From IMG/VR virus record IMGVR_UViG_3300010392_005354, positions 1 to 30,439 of that record: a stretch of 30,439 nucleotides of DNA; one strand, written 5' to 3'. Below, piece after piece: positions 1-7,335 of this stretch. The notes beneath the pieces are model-generated. The model was not told the origin of the DNA. It made no database searches and was given only the letters and a program-made list of their open reading frames with translations. Numbering within the stretch: the stretch's first letter is position 1; the number at the start of each line of letters is the position of its first letter. This DNA is from a virus. Position numbers and translations under genes: made by a program.

Positions 1-504
1 CCCCTTAATCCCCCCGCCCACCCTGACGACGACGACTGCGCGCGCGAGCTGGCAGGGAAGGTTTGCGAGATCGTCGGCCTCGGGACGGAGCGGCCGGGCT
101 TGTGGTCCGGCGTCGAGGAGATGGCCAGGCGGTGGTTGGCGGCCGGCTGCACCGAGGCCGACGTCATCGCCGGCGTCACCACGGCGACGGCGAAGCGGAA
201 GGGCAGCGGGACCTGGCCGCCGGCCAGCCCGAGCTACTTCGACCAGCCGATCGCCGACGCCGAGGTCGCGCGGCTGCGGCCGATGCCGGCGGGCAGGTCG
301 AGCAACGGACGCCATCACGGGACCGTCTGCCTCGTTGCGCCGAGTTCGGCCGAGTACGAGGGCGGGGACGAGCGTCTGGCCAGGATGTGGAAGGCGGGCA
401 TGCGGGACATGCCGGCGTTCCGAAACAAGGTGATCGTCGCGCGCCTGGTGCGCAAGAAGCTGATTGCAGTCGATCAGCCGGAACTCAAGGTGGTGTCGTC
501 ATGA
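1..504 (+). CDS. Phage replication-module protein, C-terminal part (5' end outside window)
   Basis: The reading frame is open from the first base, so the gene begins upstream of the window. The TTG at 100 is only an internal possible start. The visible 167 residues contain a helical block (about residues 13-60) ending in a Pro-rich PPASPSYFDQPIADA segment. That block plus 'SYF..I.DA' is familiar from the C-terminal end of HTH/replication-type proteins in alphaproteobacterial prophages. A basic C-terminal tail follows. The DNA-binding N-terminus that would confirm this is missing. The stop overlaps the next start as ATGA, so it is translationally coupled to the NusG-like gene. The role in replication is inferred, while the frame and stop are directly seen. 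Confidence 0.6.
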   Translation, partial: PLNPPAHPDDDDCARELAGKVCEIVGLGTERPGLWSGVEEMARRWLAAGCTEADVIAGVTTATAKRKGSGTWPPASPSYFDQPIADAEVARLRPMPAGRSSNGRHHGTVCLVAPSSAEYEGGDERLARMWKAGMRDMPAFRNKVIVARLVRKKLIAVDQPELKVVSS

Positions 505-1343
505 CCGAAGACCTCGGCCTGCGCGGCGTACGGCCGGACCCGGAGCTTTCGGCCGGCCGGGAACCGGACGCGTCATGTCCTGATTGTCCCAGCTGCGGGC
601 ACTTCTCGACCCGACTGCCGCGGGGCAGGTTCTGGTGCGCGAACTTTCGATGCGATGCGGTGTTCACCGCAGGCGGCCCGACCGGCCTGACGATCGTTGG
701 CCGGGTCGCCCGGTCCGGAGGCCTGCCGGTGACGATCCTGCCGACCGCACGCGCGAGGGATCTCGGACCGCGGCTGGGCGACGGGCTCGGCGAAGAGGTG
801 CCGATCTCGACAACCGAGATGACGTGGTACGCGCTGCGGTGCGAGATCGGCCGGGAGGCGGAGGTCAAGGACGACCTGGGGCTGATGCGGCTGGCTGCCT
901 ACGTGCCGCTGATGTCGTTCTGGATCCGGGCGAAGCGCACCCGGAAGCACCAGCCCGAGCAGCCTTACCGCGAGATCGAGCGCCCGATCTTCCCCGGCTA
1001 CGTCCTCATGGGCGCCTGGCGCGGGTATGCCGTCGACTGGATCGCGGTGCGGGGCATCGACCACGCGCACGGCCCCGTGCTGACGACCGACGACGCGCCG
1101 TCCGTGCTGCCAGGAGCGGAGATCCGGTCGCTGATCCTGCGGGAGGCGCAGGGCGAGTTCCGTGGCCCGCTGCCCAAGGCCATGCGGAAGCGGAGCGCTG
1201 CGGCCGATGTGAAGCCGGGGGACGAGGTCGAGATCGAGGGCACCGACTATGTCGACCGGATTGCCGGGATCGACGGGATCCGGGCGGTGCTGGCGAACAG
1301 CGGGGTCAGGGTGCACCTGTCGAGCTTGCGGAAGGTGGGGTAG
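501..1343 (+). CDS. NusG/RfaH-like transcription antiterminator with N-terminal zinc ribbon
   Basis: The 280-residue product has a cysteine cluster at the N-terminus (C26, C29, C32, then C46 and C51 in WCANFRC), which looks like a zinc ribbon. A NusG N-terminal (NGN) domain starts near residue 107 (MTWYALRCEIG, YVPL, and RPIFPGYVLMG at 161-171). A KOW-type C-terminal domain spans about 236-280 (VKPGDEVEIEG ... VRVHLSSL). NusG paralogues bind RNA polymerase and suppress pausing or termination, so a role in late transcription is inferred. ATG 501 is preferred because AAGGTGG lies about 7 nt upstream. The in-frame ATG at 819, which would give NusG alone, lacks a well-placed Shine-Dalgarno. No Q-like protein was recognised elsewhere. 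Confidence 0.82.
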   Translation: MTEDLGLRGVRPDPELSAGREPDASCPDCPSCGHFSTRLPRGRFWCANFRCDAVFTAGGPTGLTIVGRVARSGGLPVTILPTARARDLGPRLGDGLGEEVPISTTEMTWYALRCEIGREAEVKDDLGLMRLAAYVPLMSFWIRAKRTRKHQPEQPYREIERPIFPGYVLMGAWRGYAVDWIAVRGIDHAHGPVLTTDDAPSVLPGAEIRSLILREAQGEFRGPLPKAMRKRSAAADVKPGDEVEIEGTDYVDRIAGIDGIRAVLANSGVRVHLSSLRKVG

Positions 1344-1344
1344 G

Positions 1345-2034
1345 ATGGCGGCCATGAAAACTGACCGAAAGCTTCACGAGAGCGATACTGTTCGCCTCGA
1401 CGAAATCGTGATGATTGCCGACGCCGTGTTCGGCCTCGATCACGAGTCAGGATCCTTCGCGGCCATTGAATTCCGTGACGGTATGCGGGTCGAGGTTACC
1501 GAGGATTTGACGGTGCGGCGGAGCCGTCCGACGACATCAGATCCGTCGGACGGGAAGCGGGTGGTGATCGAGGGCAAGGCGGATCCCGCCCTCGACGGGC
1601 AATTCGCCGGCCTCATAGAGGAAGCCCGCGTTCTCGGGCTCGGTGTGCCGGAACTCGAGGCGGCGCTTCTGGCGCGGGCAGAGAGGGTGGAGGCGCAATT
1701 AGCTGCGTTGCGCATAGCAGCGGTTGCCGCACAGGACTTGCGGTTATACGGGACCGCAGATCAGGTGCCGAGGCACTACGTGACAATGGCGCTCGACGCC
1801 TTGGCGAATGCGACACCGCCGGAGGGCGAGAGCATGTTGCGGTATAGCGACGACCTGTCCGGCGCGTCGTGGCCGAAGGGCGAGACGACGATCGGCGAGG
1901 ATTCCGCCGGTGTCGCAGTCGTCGGTCGGACAGCTCGGCGGATGACCATCCAGACCGGCCCCGCTGCTCCTGACGTCGCGCCGGACGAGATCGTGCTGAA
2001 CGGCCGACGGTACATGTCGGCCAAGGAGAAGTGA
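1345..2034 (+). CDS. Unknown protein, 229 aa
   Basis: I do not recognise a family. The start at 1345 follows GGAAGGTGGGG with about 6 nt spacing, and a second ATG at 1354 is also possible. The N-terminal 60 residues look beta-rich (FAAIEFRDGMRVEVTEDL). A central stretch (about residues 75-125) is Ala/Leu/Glu-rich and helical, possibly coiled coil. The C-terminus is mixed and ends in a short beta-like NGRRYMSAKEK. Base use is less GC-biased than in the structural genes. The gene sits one base after the NusG-like stop and overlaps the next gene as TGATG, so it belongs to the same operon. Confidence 0.7.
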   Translation: MAAMKTDRKLHESDTVRLDEIVMIADAVFGLDHESGSFAAIEFRDGMRVEVTEDLTVRRSRPTTSDPSDGKRVVIEGKADPALDGQFAGLIEEARVLGLGVPELEAALLARAERVEAQLAALRIAAVAAQDLRLYGTADQVPRHYVTMALDALANATPPEGESMLRYSDDLSGASWPKGETTIGEDSAGVAVVGRTARRMTIQTGPAAPDVAPDEIVLNGRRYMSAKEK

Positions 2035-2162
2035 TGGCTGAGGTTCTGACCGCGATTCAGTGGGTGGCCGCGGTCGTCACGTTCGTGGCTGGCATCGGTG
2101 TTGCCTGGAACTGCGTCAACATCTGGCGTCAGTGCAGCCGGATCGACAGAGCGCGCGGATGA
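2034..2162 (+). CDS. Small single-pass membrane protein, 42 aa
   Basis: A short ORF starts in a TGATG overlap with the preceding stop and itself ends in an ATGA overlap with the next start. The tight coupling on both sides argues that it is real. The product has one hydrophobic segment (about residues 7-28, Ile/Val/Ala-rich with WVAAVVTFVAGIGVAW) followed by a basic, Cys/Arg-containing tail (RQCSRIDRARG), predicting N-out/C-in topology. AAGGAG lies about 8 nt upstream of the ATG. It could be a holin- or antiholin-like peptide or a host-membrane effector. The sequence does not decide. Confidence 0.6.
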   Translation: MAEVLTAIQWVAAVVTFVAGIGVAWNCVNIWRQCSRIDRARG

Positions 2163-2482
2163 ACCGCCGCCAGTTTCTCATCAGCGCCGGAGCGACCACC
2201 GCAAGCGGGGCGTTCCTGGTCGGACCGGCCGAACTGATCATGGGTGAGGCCTGGTTGGCATCGCCGGCGGAGATGCTGGACTTGGCGCGGCGGGAGTTCG
2301 AGGATGCCATGTCGCGGGCGCTGACCGGAGACACCGACGGCATCGAGAGGGTCGGCCCCTTGAGCATCCGGTACACGAACCTCGCGTACCCGTTCTACGG
2401 GTCGTCGGAAGACTACGCGCGGATCTTGACGCAGGTGCAGAACACCATCAGTGCCATGGCCGACATGCTGCCGGAGGCATGA
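2159..2482 (+). CDS. Small exported protein with Tat signal (1 of 2)
   Basis: The 107-residue product begins MNRRQFLISAGATT followed by a hydrophobic, Ala/Gly-rich stretch. This is a classical twin-arginine (RRxFL) signal, so export of a folded protein is predicted. The mature part (about residues 35-107) is helical and acidic, with no recognised catalytic motif and no cysteines. The start overlaps the previous stop (ATGA), and its own stop overlaps or abuts the next gene. The next gene has the same signal type, which suggests a functional pair. The protein's role is unknown. Confidence 0.68.
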   Translation: MNRRQFLISAGATTASGAFLVGPAELIMGEAWLASPAEMLDLARREFEDAMSRALTGDTDGIERVGPLSIRYTNLAYPFYGSSEDYARILTQVQNTISAMADMLPEA

Positions 2483-2484
2483 AC

Positions 2485-2967
2485 ATGCATCGTCGCCAGT
2501 TCCTCCTCGGGTCGACAGCGCTGGTAGCGGCGCCGGTGATGCCGCACGTTCCGCAACCATGGGCGACAGGTGGCGTGTTGTCGTCCGGTGGCATCAGGAC
2601 CATCGGCGAGCACGCTCCGGTTCACAGCGTCCCGTTCCCCGGTGCCTCCGAGCCCTGGCTGGTCGCCTCCAACCGGTTGTTCCTCGACCTGAAGAACAGT
2701 TTGGCCGAGGCGTGCGAAGCCTTCGACATCCAGACGGAGGCGGCGGCGGCGTTGCGAGTCACCCGAGCCTACATGGTCGAGTCCATGCGGGGCGGCCGGG
2801 AAGTCGCCGAGTTGGCGATGCGCGATCTGCTTGCCGACGCGGAGGAGAACGGCCGCCGCCGGAGCCCGGACTTCGCCGCTCTCCGATCCGACGCGGAGGC
2901 ACTCGGACTATCGGCAGAACAGATCGACATCGGGCAGCCGCCCACCACGCGTTGGTTGACCCGGTAG
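2485..2967 (+). CDS. Small exported protein with Tat signal (2 of 2)
   Basis: The product is about 160 residues and starts MHRRQFLLGSTALVAAP, again a twin-arginine signal with a likely AxA-type cleavage region. ATG 2485 has GGAGG 7 nt upstream. ATG 2479, which overlaps the preceding stop as ATGA, is possible but its Shine-Dalgarno would be too close. The mature part starts with a Pro/Gly-rich segment and is then helical, with Arg/Glu-rich stretches (AELAMRDLLADAEENGRRR). No family is recognised. Its last codons contain the TTGACC of the candidate late promoter. Confidence 0.68.
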   Translation: MHRRQFLLGSTALVAAPVMPHVPQPWATGGVLSSGGIRTIGEHAPVHSVPFPGASEPWLVASNRLFLDLKNSLAEACEAFDIQTEAAAALRVTRAYMVESMRGGREVAELAMRDLLADAEENGRRRSPDFAALRSDAEALGLSAEQIDIGQPPTTRWLTR

Positions 2968-2984
2968 CCGAAACGCTGCATATT
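2956..2984 (+). promoter_or_regulatory. Candidate sigma70-type promoter for the tRNA and late genes
   Basis: TTGACC at 2956-2961 and CATATT at 2979-2984 are separated by exactly 17 nt. Each is close to the -35 and -10 consensus, which stands out in GC-rich DNA. It sits at the end of a gene and just ahead of the only substantial gene-free stretch in the left half (2968-3128) and the tRNA, so it is well placed to start late transcription. The predicted start is near 2991. This is based on sequence match only. Confidence 0.4.
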
Positions 2985-3128
2985 CCAGGCTGACTACGCT
3001 CCGTCCGTGATGGGGATGCTCGCATCCTGCCCGGGAGCACCCAGGCACCGCCTCCAGGCCCTCGACGGCCATCGGTGGCGCCGGGTGCGGAAGCGTGGTG
3101 ATCAGGACATCGAGATCGATACCAAATC
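2985..3128 (+). promoter_or_regulatory. Gene-free structured leader between candidate promoter and tRNA
   Basis: No convincing coding frame was found here. It can fold: GGATG (3014-3018) and CATCC (3023-3027) flank a CTCG tetraloop, and GCACCC (3037-3042) can pair with GGGTGC (3083-3088). There is no T-run, so it does not look like a terminator. Such a leader could be an antitermination or loading site for the NusG-like protein, but that is a hypothesis. Confidence 0.3.
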
Positions 3129-3202
3129 GCGGTCTTGGCCGAGAGGCTAGGCGCCGGGCTTCCATCCCGGTCACGTCGATTCGATTCCGTCAGGCCACTC
3201 CA
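3129..3202 (+). tRNA. tRNA-Gly (anticodon UCC), CCA encoded, slightly degenerate
   Basis: The 74-nt cloverleaf has acceptor arms 3129-3135 and 3192-3198 (6 of 7 paired, one C-A mismatch). The D-arm is GCC/GGC with A14, G15 and the GG pair in the loop. A perfect 5-bp anticodon stem CCGGG/CCCGG encloses loop CTTCCAT, giving anticodon TCC at 3161-3163 (reads GGA, Gly). The T loop is TTCGATT, but its stem has two mismatches, including an A-C pair at the usually invariant 53-61 position. T73 and CCA are encoded (3200-3202). It lies between phage genes, so it is probably phage-borne. The mismatches leave open a decaying or atypical tRNA. Confidence 0.75.
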
Positions 3203-3216
3203 ATCCCGAGGAAATC

Positions 3217-3525
3217 ATGAAAACCCTGGAGACCTACCTGGTCGACGCCGAGCACAAGGGCGTCATCGACCACCGACTGCGTATCCAGCGTGGGCGCGTC
3301 GGCGAGGTCCGGTTTTATATCCATCCGGATGGCGTCGATGGTGACACCCTGGACTTCGAGGTGCAGGGCAACGGGCTGTTCCCGGTGCTGATGCCGATCG
3401 ATGGTGTTGCCGTCGACCTGATCGAGGGACCGGCGCTGGCCACCAAGGCGGACGTGGAGGGAGTCAAGATCCAGGTTGCCGAACTCGGCAACTATCTTAC
3501 GCGTACCCTGCCAGATGGCCGATAG
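3217..3525 (+). CDS. Unknown protein, 102 aa
   Basis: The ATG at 3217 follows GAGGAAA with good spacing, 14 nt after the tRNA. The sequence has a beta-rich core (GEVRFYIHPDGVDGD, LDFEVQGNGLFPV) and a more helical C-terminus. No signal peptide or membrane segment is seen. The last 11 nt overlap the methyltransferase gene. I do not recognise a family. Its position, first after the tRNA and before the terminase, suggests an early-late accessory protein, but no function can be assigned. Confidence 0.65.
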   Translation: MKTLETYLVDAEHKGVIDHRLRIQRGRVGEVRFYIHPDGVDGDTLDFEVQGNGLFPVLMPIDGVAVDLIEGPALATKADVEGVKIQVAELGNYLTRTLPDGR

Positions 3526-4318
3526 GGCTGATGTGCCGACGTGGCGTCCCGGCGACGGCCCCGAGGCGCACCGTTCCAGCCTCGACTATTCGCCCGAGGC
3601 AATCGCGCAATTTCGTTCGCACCGAATATCGGCGGGCCACCAGAAGTGGCCTGACCAGACGGCGGCATTCGATGGCGACTGGTACGCCCGGCCGACTGCC
3701 GCAATCGCCATACCTGCGCTGCGCACCATGCGCGACCGGTTCCGGGCGATGGTGTCGGATGTCGGCCTGTTCGACAGGCTGATTGAAGACGACGGCCGCT
3801 GCGGCGGCGCCGACTGGCGCCTCGACGGGGTGCGCGTCACCTCGACCTCGATCTGGTCAGCGTACTACGCATGCCGGATCCTCGAGCTGGCCCCGCATGC
3901 TCGCTCGGTCGTCGACATCGGAGGCGGCTACGGCCACCTCGCCCATGTGCTCGCCGAGTTCTACGCGAGCGTGACTCTGGTCGATCTTCCCGAAGTGCTC
4001 CGCCTCGCCGAGGCGTTCACGGACCGGGTGACACTGGCGCACCCATCCGGCCAGTGGGGCGGCGACCTCATCGTCAACACCATGTCGATGCAGCACATGA
4101 CGCCGGCCAATCTCGCCTACTACGGCGCCCGAATCGCAGCATGCCGGCCCGCCGGGTTGTACCTGGTGAACCGCACGGTCAAGCGAGACCCCACCGATAC
4201 GCCGCTCGATGCCTATCCGTTCCTCACCGACTTCGCAGAGCAGTCCCGGCGCGCGATCGGACCGAGCCACGCGGAAGTGTTCGCCACCTGGAGGCGCAGC
4301 GATGCCCATGCAGCCTGA
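3515..4318 (+). CDS. SAM-dependent methyltransferase, putative sugar O-methyltransferase (NanM-like)
   Basis: The 267-residue product has a class I SAM-binding motif I, VVDIGGGYG (132-140), followed by a second strand with an acidic residue, TLVDLPEV (154-161). A later block is DLIVNTMSMQHM (184-195). The WSAYYACRI segment just before motif I and the LxDLPEVL block resemble the putative sugar O-methyltransferase family (NanM-like), which acts in surface-polysaccharide loci. DNA methyltransferase motifs such as DPPY are absent. ATG 3515 is chosen over an upstream in-frame start at 3476 because it gives only an 11-nt overlap. The substrate is inferred, while the methyltransferase fold is well supported. 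Confidence 0.75.
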   Translation: MADRADVPTWRPGDGPEAHRSSLDYSPEAIAQFRSHRISAGHQKWPDQTAAFDGDWYARPTAAIAIPALRTMRDRFRAMVSDVGLFDRLIEDDGRCGGADWRLDGVRVTSTSIWSAYYACRILELAPHARSVVDIGGGYGHLAHVLAEFYASVTLVDLPEVLRLAEAFTDRVTLAHPSGQWGGDLIVNTMSMQHMTPANLAYYGARIAACRPAGLYLVNRTVKRDPTDTPLDAYPFLTDFAEQSRRAIGPSHAEVFATWRRSDAHAA

Positions 4319-4523
4319 CCAGCCGGCCGCTCCGCTCGACCGCCGCGAGATCACCCGCCGCCTCGCGCTCTGGGGCGGCGACGCGGCCCCGCTCGACGCG
4401 ATGCTCGACGGCCACACCCGCCGGTCGGCCGGCGCCGGCACCGCCTCCCCCGCCTCGACGGGGCCCCTGGGAGGGGGCGCCCACCACGGGTCGGGCAACC
4501 AGCCGTGCAAATCCACCGGCTGA
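4302..4523 (+). CDS. Short unknown protein upstream of terminase, 73 aa
   Basis: ATG 4302 follows GGAGG with 7 nt spacing and overlaps the methyltransferase stop by 17 nt. The first 47 residues look like a genuine helical peptide (DRREITRRLALWGGDAAP). The C-terminal third is Gly/Ser/Pro-rich and coincides with a self-complementary DNA stretch (about 4446-4480, CCTCCCCC facing GGGAGGGGG). The tail may therefore be shaped by an RNA hairpin rather than by protein selection. No family is recognised. Coding status rests mainly on the Shine-Dalgarno and the gene spacing. Confidence 0.5.
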   Translation: MPMQPDQPAAPLDRREITRRLALWGGDAAPLDAMLDGHTRRSAGAGTASPASTGPLGGGAHHGSGNQPCKSTG

Positions 4524-4569
4524 GAGCTTCTGACCGGCCGTTCAACATCAACATCGCGGGGCGGATCGG

Positions 4570-5100
4570 ATGGCATCGAAGTCCGCTCGGACCTTCAACC
4601 TCAATGAGGCCGCGGCGATCATCGGCGTGACGCGCCAGACGCTCGGCCGATGGATCGATCTTGGCGCGCCGGTGATCACCCGGGCCGATCGCTCAGCCGG
4701 CATCGAGTGGGAGTTGTCCGTCGCCGAGATCATGGAGTGGCGGATCAAGCGGGCGGTCGATGACGCGGTCGCCCGGTACGAGGGCGGCGCCGACAAGATC
4801 ACCAAGGACGAGGCCGATCGCCGCCGAGCCGTCGCCCAGGCGATCACGGCCGAGGTCGAGGCCGACGAGACGCTTCGGAGCGTGGTCGCGGTCGCCGACG
4901 TTGTCGACGTCGTCACCCAGGAATACGCCGCGGTGCGCACGCACCTGCAGTCGGTCGGATCCAAGGTCGCAGGCCGCGCCGCTTCGATGACGAGCGCGCC
5001 TGCGATCCAGGAGCTGGTCGACGAGGCGATCACCGACGCCCTGGAGGCGCTGACCTACGATGGACGCCTCGCTCAGGATCGGCCAGCACAAGCGGGGTGA
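4570..5100 (+). CDS. Terminase small subunit, Nu1 family
   Basis: The 176-residue protein is close to the length of lambda Nu1 (181). The N-terminus holds a winged helix-turn-helix (about residues 10-55: FNLNEAAAIIGVTRQTLGRW), the DNA-recognition domain that binds cos-type sites. The ELSVAEIMEWRI segment follows, then a long charged helical region (60-120) and a C-terminal helix that would contact the large subunit. It recognises concatemeric DNA and recruits gpA for packaging. Its end overlaps terminase large by 41 nt, as expected for a co-translated pair. Confidence 0.88.
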   Translation: MASKSARTFNLNEAAAIIGVTRQTLGRWIDLGAPVITRADRSAGIEWELSVAEIMEWRIKRAVDDAVARYEGGADKITKDEADRRRAVAQAITAEVEADETLRSVVAVADVVDVVTQEYAAVRTHLQSVGSKVAGRAASMTSAPAIQELVDEAITDALEALTYDGRLAQDRPAQAG

Positions 5101-7117
5101 GTATGCCTTCGGCCAGGCGGCACTGACGGAGTCGCTTCGCCAGGTCCGCGGCCACGCCCTGATGATCCGCCGCCGGATCACCGGGTCCGAATGGGCGGAT
5201 CGCCACGGGTACCTGCCCGCCGGCACTGGCGCCGAGACGGGCCGGATCAAGCTCTACGGCTACCAGCGCGGCATCCTCGACGCATTCTGCGACCCGACGA
5301 TTCCGCTGATCACCGTCCCGAAGGCGGCGCGCGTCGGGTACACGCGACTGCTGCTTCTGGCGACGGCCTACCACCTCGAGCAGGACCCGACGACGTGTGC
5401 CATCGCGCAGCCGACCATCCCCGACGCCGAGGACTTCGGACGCTCGGAGGTCGGGCCGATGTTGCGGGACACACCGGCGCTCGCGCGGCTGATGCGGCCG
5501 ATCCGCAAGGGCGAGGCCAGGGACACGCTGACCGACATCTTCCTGTCGAACGGCGGAGTGTTGAGGCTCCGGGGTGCGGCGTCTGACGATGCGTTCCGCC
5601 GCTACCCGGCGCGGTTCCAGGCCGCAGACGAGGTCGACGCCGAGGGCTGGTCGTCGGCCGGCGCCAAGAGCCAGGGCGACAAGTTCAAGCTGTTCTGGAC
5701 CCGTGGCGAGACCTACTGGAACCGCAAGCAGATCCGCGGCGGCACGCCGGTCATCGAAGAGACGTCGCGGGTCTGGCGAGAGTGGCTGAGGTCGGACCAG
5801 CGGCGGTACTTCGTCCCCTGCCCGCACTGCGGGGAGATGCAGTTCCTGGAGTGGGGCGGCCCCGAGGTCGCCCACGGCCTGAAGTGGGAGCTCGACGACG
5901 GCGGCACGATCAAGGGGGTCTGGTACGTCTGCCGCAACGGCTGCGTGATCGAGGAGGGCCACAAGGTCGAGATGGATGCCGCCGGCGAATGGCGGCCGAC
6001 GGCCAAGCCCCGCACGCCCGGGCATGCCGGCTTCCACCTCTGGACCGGCATGTCTCTCAACCCGAACGCGGCCTGGCCTGTGATCGTCCAGGAATGGCTC
6101 GACGCACAGAGCGACCCGGCGACGCTGGTTCAGCCGTTCGTCAACCTCCGCCTCGGCCGGCCGTACAAACTGACCTATGGCCAGGAACTGAAGGTCGAGA
6201 GGTTCACCGGCCGGCGCGAGGCGTACCCATCCGAGCTGCCGCCCGGGGTGCTGTTCCTGACGGTGGGTGCCGACGTGCAGTCGGCCGAGGGCGTCGATCC
6301 GCGCATCGAGGCGAGCATCTACGGCTGGGGCAAGGGCTCCGAGTGCTGGCTGATCGGGCACTGGATCATCCGCGGCGACCCGTCGGGCCCGAAGGTCTGG
6401 CAGGAGCTGTACGACCTGCTCAAGCGCGGGTTCGTCGCGGTCGACGGCCGGCGGTATCCGATCTCCGCTGCGGCGATCGACTCCGGCGGCCACCACACGG
6501 CCGAGACCTACGAGTTTGCATCGGCCCATTCGTCGGAGAGCAACCCCAGGATCTGGGCGATCAAGGGTGCATCCGAACAGAAGGGCCGCCGCCGCCCGGT
6601 GTGGCCCCGCAAGCCGTCGAAGGGCAAGGGTGGGACGGTCTACCTGATCGGCGGCAACGCGGCGCGCGACTTCGTCTACCGGTCCCTGGCGGTCGAGCGG
6701 CCGGGTGCACGCTACGTCCACTTCCCGGCGCAGGCCCCGAGCGGGTCCGAGGATCTGGACGACGAATGGTTTCGCCAGCTGACGCGCGAGCGCCTGACGA
6801 TCCGCAAGGGTGGGTTCACCGAGTGGGTCAAGCCGAAGGAAAGCCACGAGGCCGGCGTCTGCCTGGTCTACGCCTATGCCGCGGTGTGCGGGCTGCAACA
6901 GGTCGACCGGCGGTTCCTGCGTGCAGTCGAGGCCGGGCGCCTGCCGGTCACGCCGCAAGTCGCCGAGCCGGAGGCCGATGAGCCCCAGGCGGATCCCGAG
7001 GTCGAGGCGGCCGAAACCGAAGCCGCACCGGCGCCCGCGCCCGTGGTCAAGGCCGTGGATGCGCCGGCGAAGCCGAAGAGACGGCGCTCGGTGCGCAGCT
7101 CGTTCATGAGCCGGTAG
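5060..7117 (+). CDS. Terminase large subunit, GpA family
   Basis: The 685-residue ATPase/nuclease translocates DNA into the prohead. A lambda gpA-type Walker A variant is present at about 86-97 (VPKAARVGYTRL). An acidic Walker B-like FQAADEVD lies at 186-193. A four-cysteine zinc-like insert uses C254, C257, C291 and C295. The nuclease domain begins near VGADVQ (402-407), with D405 a likely metal ligand and IDSGGHHT downstream. The protein is about 45 residues longer than lambda gpA because of an Ala/Pro/Glu-rich tail ending in KPKRRRS. That tail may be a flexible portal-binding extension. It is followed 8 nt later by gpW. Confidence 0.95.
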   Translation: MDASLRIGQHKRGEYAFGQAALTESLRQVRGHALMIRRRITGSEWADRHGYLPAGTGAETGRIKLYGYQRGILDAFCDPTIPLITVPKAARVGYTRLLLLATAYHLEQDPTTCAIAQPTIPDAEDFGRSEVGPMLRDTPALARLMRPIRKGEARDTLTDIFLSNGGVLRLRGAASDDAFRRYPARFQAADEVDAEGWSSAGAKSQGDKFKLFWTRGETYWNRKQIRGGTPVIEETSRVWREWLRSDQRRYFVPCPHCGEMQFLEWGGPEVAHGLKWELDDGGTIKGVWYVCRNGCVIEEGHKVEMDAAGEWRPTAKPRTPGHAGFHLWTGMSLNPNAAWPVIVQEWLDAQSDPATLVQPFVNLRLGRPYKLTYGQELKVERFTGRREAYPSELPPGVLFLTVGADVQSAEGVDPRIEASIYGWGKGSECWLIGHWIIRGDPSGPKVWQELYDLLKRGFVAVDGRRYPISAAAIDSGGHHTAETYEFASAHSSESNPRIWAIKGASEQKGRRRPVWPRKPSKGKGGTVYLIGGNAARDFVYRSLAVERPGARYVHFPAQAPSGSEDLDDEWFRQLTRERLTIRKGGFTEWVKPKESHEAGVCLVYAYAAVCGLQQVDRRFLRAVEAGRLPVTPQVAEPEADEPQADPEVEAAETEAAPAPAPVVKAVDAPAKPKRRRSVRSSFMSR

Positions 7118-7125
7118 GAGGGCGC

Positions 7126-7332
7126 ATGGCCTGGACTCAGGACGACGCCGACGCTCTGAAGGCTGCCATCGCTGCCGGCGCCAAGGATGTGACCTACAGC
7201 GACGGCTCGCGCGTCGTCTATCGGTCGCTGGCCGAGATGCGCGAGACGCTGCGGCTGATCGAGAACGAGGTCGCCGGGTCGACCGTCAAGCGGACCCGCA
7301 CGCTGCGGTTCACCACGAGCAAGGGGTTCTAG
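7126..7332 (+). CDS. Head-tail joining protein gpW
   Basis: The product is 68 residues, the same length as lambda gpW. It has the characteristic opening helix, an SDGSRVVYRSLAEM hairpin and a second helix ending in a basic tail. gpW stabilises packaged DNA and forms the platform on the portal for the connector. AGGAGG sits just upstream of ATG 7126, and the gene lies between terminase and portal exactly as in lambda. Confidence 0.9.
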   Translation: MAWTQDDADALKAAIAAGAKDVTYSDGSRVVYRSLAEMRETLRLIENEVAGSTVKRTRTLRFTTSKGF

Positions 7333-7335
7333 CCG

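Noticed and set aside
819-1343. NusG-like protein as a stand-alone gene from ATG 819
   Set aside because: No ribosome site at proper spacing, and the frame upstream is open with a meaningful zinc-binding cysteine cluster and a good ATGA start at 501.
3135-3344. 69-residue plus-strand ORF starting inside the tRNA
   Set aside because: It overlaps the tRNA and the start of the 102-residue gene in another frame, and has no Shine-Dalgarno.
5030-6958. 642-residue open frame on the minus strand
   Set aside because: Shadow of terminase large, with low-complexity Arg/Ala/Pro/Leu composition and no family match.
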